This document shows, piece after piece, positions 34,001-35,940 of a stretch of DNA of 35,940 bases. Every line of letters begins with the position of its first letter. Position 1 is the stretch's first letter. This DNA comes from Planctomycetota bacterium (GTDB lineage Bacteria > Planctomycetota > UBA8742 > JACQVU01 > JANLHZ01), in assembly GCA_024653775.1 (NCBI GenBank), contig JANLHZ010000270.1:1-35940 (forward strand), given 5' to 3'. Made by a program: the position numbers and the translations under genes. The notes beneath the pieces were generated by a model. That model was given only the letters and a program-made list of their open reading frames with translations, did no database searches and had not been told where the DNA came from.

Positions 34001-34939
34001 GATCACAGCCCGACCGTCTCTGCTTCCCGACGTCGTCAGGTATAGCTTGTCGGGATCGAGGTCCTTACCGGTAAACCTCATGTTCGGATCGGTTTCCTCC
34101 TGGAGCAAAATGTACCTGCGTTCCGGATCGTCGAGGAATTTCTGGTACTGCTTCTCCATCCAGCCTTCCTTGTCGATCTCATCGGGAGGCGCCGTGGGCG
34201 GCTCGAAATGGCGCTCGAACCACTTGTACCTGACGCCTTTCTGCTCGTCGACCATTCTCGCGAGATACTCCGGATCGTTCGCCTTCGACTTGTCCGGCCT
34301 CGATTCGATCCACGTCTGCGATACCTCCTTCGGCGCGACGATCAGGAACTGGAGCACGCCCTGCGACGTGATAAGTTTGTCGTACTGCGCGACGCGTTCG
34401 TCGGTCGCGCCCGGGAGCACCACCTGAATCTTGTCGAAGTCGGCGTCGCCGGAAACTTCGCTAATGCGGATTCCGGAGGTGCCGCTCTTGTCGAGCCTGC
34501 GGTAGAGCGTTTCGATGGTCGAACCGACCGGGTCATCCTCCGAATACGCGGTATTGAGTTCGTCGAGCTGCTGCTGAAGGGATCTCAGTCTCAGCTCGTC
34601 GTTCGCGTCCCGTTCGCTTTCGCGGATTCCGAGAATCTGGTCGATCTTGTCCTGAAGGTCCTTTCGCTCCGATTCGCTGTCGATGTCTTCGTCCTGCTCG
34701 ATGCGGTATATAAGGATCGCGCCGCCCTTGAGGTCGACGTCGAGATCGAATTCCCTTCGATCGATGAGCGCGGGGTATTTGACGACGGTGTTATCCACGT
34801 CGTCGTCACCAAGAATGCCGAGCAGCGGATAAAGGTCGATTCCAAGTTCGCGAAACCACGACTTCGGAATCGCAACGTACACCGCAAATAAGTACAGCAG
34901 AATTATAATTGACGTTTTGAACCCTAGACTTCTTACCAT
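31037..34939 (-). CDS. secDF: Fused SecD-SecF protein export subunit
   Basis: A 1300-residue fusion of SecD and SecF, which use the proton gradient to pull proteins through SecYEG. The ATG has AAGGAG upstream and begins MVRSLGFKTSIIILLYLF. SecD half: LDVDLKGGAILIY, a long periplasmic P1 region, then SRDGRAVIAFSL, then helices with LTIGMAVDANILIFERIREE (SecD motif). SecF half: GIEFRGGDQIHVQF, an unusually long insert, then IIGYSLNDTIIVFDRVRENL and TTFATVAVFYFFGGEIIRGFSLAM. About 1300 residues is well above fused SecDF of Bacillus (about 740) or Bacteroidetes (about 1000); most of the excess is in the two periplasmic parts. The tail ends in a Glu/Lys/Arg/Ala-rich stretch. Confidence 0.97.
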   Translation of the reverse strand: MVRSLGFKTSIIILLYLFAVYVAIPKSWFRELGIDLYPLLGILGDDDVDNTVVKYPALIDRREFDLDVDLKGGAILIYRIEQDEDIDSESERKDLQDKIDQILGIRESERDANDELRLRSLQQQLDELNTAYSEDDPVGSTIETLYRRLDKSGTSGIRISEVSGDADFDKIQVVLPGATDERVAQYDKLITSQGVLQFLIVAPKEVSQTWIESRPDKSKANDPEYLARMVDEQKGVRYKWFERHFEPPTAPPDEIDKEGWMEKQYQKFLDDPERRYILLQEETDPNMRFTGKDLDPDKLYLTTSGSRDGRAVIAFSLRPGRDSAFGAFTGKHTGEGLAILMDGEVYASPNINSRIDDHGILQGFDPSEQKRILDILRSGSIEVKLVQESKTFIGPTQGPDNIRKGMFSILLGLSLVLLFIAIYYWTSGLMAGAAMMMNIALIMGFLCFFNATVSLPGIAGLILTIGMAVDANILIFERIREELSRGVKLLRAIEQGYQRAFWTIFDANVTTLLCAVILYNIGHGFIRGFAVVLAVGILTSMFCAIFVTRLMMGWYVEGYQPQTLRMMQIVKDPKIDFMKIGNYFWIASIGCIVFGLFTFFTHGDGGVKNFGIEFRGGDQIHVQFREPMRLESVREEIVKGASFAGLANANIEVQFVDRSAEIQEAVGKLRADGEYQAGSNYSDQLIFMVPGEADEKRRTDFREAISSAFADRLAESGFSFEVVPVSSDKLSEVSLSYGISIEVSELFDRSAFKLDFLRALEADAQVRNPGGAEKPFPTVSIEGSTVSVSLRPLDISQTSRRASDWRNHIRGLLQKYILENSSLGLGPNVTDIDMKTIPMTRIDILGRFRVLTVDGFSPAGFIAELNKRLARYGFPKDVSIASVEEWNRVEGKNQFGERLNPMTYADARSNALSCSAKEAERAGNEFAFDVTLRNVDLFWKHPSRPDETLDYSDWVREIENDVRHVESSMAEVKQLLVDRTEFSTASLKANFKAHVVSLSPVSIKAFSGIFQDAEGNIDEEMLMTKFGIGFISSREFDSSKVVNGTHSSEFLIESDNIDFTSAFTPGHLGRKLKSEVETFLRSKSTSILDPILQDTHIDPQGAATLKNKAIWSGIIALIAIIVYIRFRFLQWRFGIAAVVALIHDVLFTLGAFGVMNMYFDMNVLINFNEMAALMTIIGYSLNDTIIVFDRVRENLQKKLKGTLKDTINRSVNETLSRTVLTSGTTFATVAVFYFFGGEIIRGFSLAMMIGIFVGTYSSIFIACTMVAFGGEKLEEEIKREAEEKERQRAEAAAGAQQSAT

Positions 34940-35038
34940 TTTTATCTCCTTCGATTTTTCAAATACGATTGACCCTCGCGCCGCCGACCCTTGCGCCTTC
35001 GAAATGCGGCTGGCGCAAACCACGGAGGGAATGCCGCT

Positions 35039-35581
35039 TCAGGGAGCGCTTATCATCGAGCCGAGGATCGCGATGCGTCGGCCCGCTCCGCCGCCGCCTC
35101 TATCAGCGTTTCCGGAAGCGTCGAAATGACGCGCCTGGTTCGCTTCTTCCTCCGTTGTCGCCGGCCGGAATATCTGGGTCGCCGGAAGACTTTCGAGGTG
35201 AATATCGCCATCGATGTGTCTTTCGAGGCTGAGCGAGTCCTTCAGCACGATTTCGCTGACGGAAAGGAGGTTATTACCCATCCCGGTGCAGCCGAGGTCT
35301 TTCGCAAGTTCGTCCGCGCATTCGACCCGCAGGCGCTCGATTTCCGCAAGAATGAGCGCGTCGATCTCCGCAATGCGCGCAGACGATTCCGCGGACACCG
35401 GCGCGTCGGGTTCGAAAGACAGAGATTCGCGCTCGCGAACCAACCTGACGATCGCGTCCGATTTCCGCGGCGTGGAATTCTGCGCGCAAACGAGCACCGG
35501 CATCACCGCGGTCTGCAAAAGCAGCGAAAACGCCGCCAGCGCGATCAAAAACCTCGAAGTGAATGTTTGTCCGGACTTCAT
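35039..35581 (-). CDS. Small exported protein of unknown function
   Basis: A 180-residue protein with a signal peptide (FLIALAAFSLLLQTAVMPVLVCA). The mature part has a charged helical region (IVRLVRERESL; SARIAEIDALILAEIERLRVECADELAKDLGC) with two Cys residues, and an Ala/Gly/Arg-rich C-terminus. I do not recognise a family. It ends 99 bases before the secDF start on the same strand and probably shares its transcript. The start has no strong Shine-Dalgarno sequence. Confidence 0.65.
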   Translation of the reverse strand: MKSGQTFTSRFLIALAAFSLLLQTAVMPVLVCAQNSTPRKSDAIVRLVRERESLSFEPDAPVSAESSARIAEIDALILAEIERLRVECADELAKDLGCTGMGNNLLSVSEIVLKDSLSLERHIDGDIHLESLPATQIFRPATTEEEANQARHFDASGNADRGGGGAGRRIAILGSMISAP

Positions 35582-35940
35582 TTTTCGCCGAGAATTGAAT
35601 TTACAGGCTGAAACCCTAAAAGATTCGTTACCCGACTACAAGTGCAATCGCAAAAAGAAACTTCGATCCTCTTCGCGAGCAAATCGTTCGTTCAACCACT
35701 CGCATATTTCCGAGGATTGTATCGGTTCGGTGAAGCACGTCCATAGCATTCTGTTCGTCTGGAGAATTCGCTTCCCATCGCTAATGTCCGTCTGGTAAGG
35801 ACCGAAAACGACAAGTGCCGGGGACTTTCTCGTCCTAACGTTGCGCCTGATGTTCTAAAATTTGAAATAGAGGAACTTGATATAAGTACCTCCCCCGCAA
35901 TCAGTTACGCCTACTTGGCAGCTTCCTCTTACTGCCTACC
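35582..35940. other. Right-edge region without a supported gene
   Basis: About 360 bases with no open frame I can support. It contains the decayed REP-type copy at 35722-35825. The last 100 bases (a CTTGATATAAGTACC stretch, then TTACGCC and two TCTTACTGCC-like pyrimidine-rich words) look unlike the neighbours and may be the start of something cut by the edge; I see no match to a known element. Confidence 0.5.
35722..35825. repeat. Decayed REPIN-like copy
   Basis: The left flank TCGGTTCGGTGAAGCACGTCC matches 5900-5920 at 20 of 21 bases, and AAGTGCCGGGGAC at 35813-35825 matches the right arm of that element. The left arm after GTCC has lost its pairing (CCATAGCATT instead of CCCGGCACTT), so the palindrome is broken. 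Overall span is about 104 against 100 bases. Confidence 0.65.

Noticed and set aside
35826-35940. C-terminal end of a minus-strand gene entering from the right edge
   Set aside because: Only about a dozen codons (ending KLPSRRN) before a stop, too little to support a gene.

Overview
The window reads as the chromosome of a diderm (Gram-negative type) bacterium that I cannot place in a phylum. The evidence for an outer membrane is an LptB-type ATPase, a Skp/OmpH-like periplasmic chaperone, a heptosyltransferase-like GT9 enzyme, a fused SecDF and several exported proteins. Coding sequence is GC-rich by eye. Genes are dense and lie in short operons on both strands. Core bacterial genes are mixed with accessory ones: rpmA, mtaB, tex, accA, an RlmD/TrmA-type gene, lptB, hscB, aroB, an rluB-type gene and secDF. 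I see no tRNA, rRNA or CRISPR array.

Left part (1-9.0 kb): the C-terminal end of an IS4/Tn5-type transposase runs in from the left edge. On the minus strand follow an M20 peptidase and a two-gene AAA ATPase + TOPRIM (DUF3226-like) module that resembles OLD-type defence pairs; its TOPRIM gene is split by a frameshift. On the plus strand are an esterase, rpmA (L27) and a DUF89 phosphatase. Then come a REP-type inverted pair, the tRNA-modifying mtaB, and two tandem paralogous membrane proteins of unknown function.

Middle (9.0-21.4 kb): a secreted Pro/Thr-rich HEAT-repeat protein with a strong terminator, then tex and accA. Next is a divergent pair: a three-part MtrA-like/thymidylate-synthase-like/DUF4346-like protein (minus) and an L-fucose-isomerase-family protein (plus). 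The isomerase-like gene is followed by a tightly packed run of an exported EEP nuclease/phosphatase, an RlmD/TrmA-type uracil methyltransferase and a glycosyltransferase. This stretch is visibly less GC-rich than its surroundings.

The most interesting signal lies at 18.0-25.1 kb: four copies, all in one orientation, of a 179-180 bp element with terminal inverted repeats and an internal nested hairpin. Comparing the copies shows compensatory base changes in at least three helices, including the terminal stem. The element is therefore held to a fold, either as an RNA or as a hairpin-forming mobile element. Two copies form the very ends of protein genes and supply or overlap their stop codons.

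Right part (21.4-35.9 kb): lptB follows a secreted multidomain protein in one operon. Then an OmpH-like gene is coupled to hscB, and a minus-strand set holds a six-helix membrane protein, an rluB-type gene, aroB and a single-domain response regulator. A GT9 glycosyltransferase faces a very large secDF fusion across a block of nested inverted repeats, and a small exported protein precedes secDF. Heptanucleotide repeat ladders, like the STRR sequences of cyanobacteria, sit in at least six intergenic sites.
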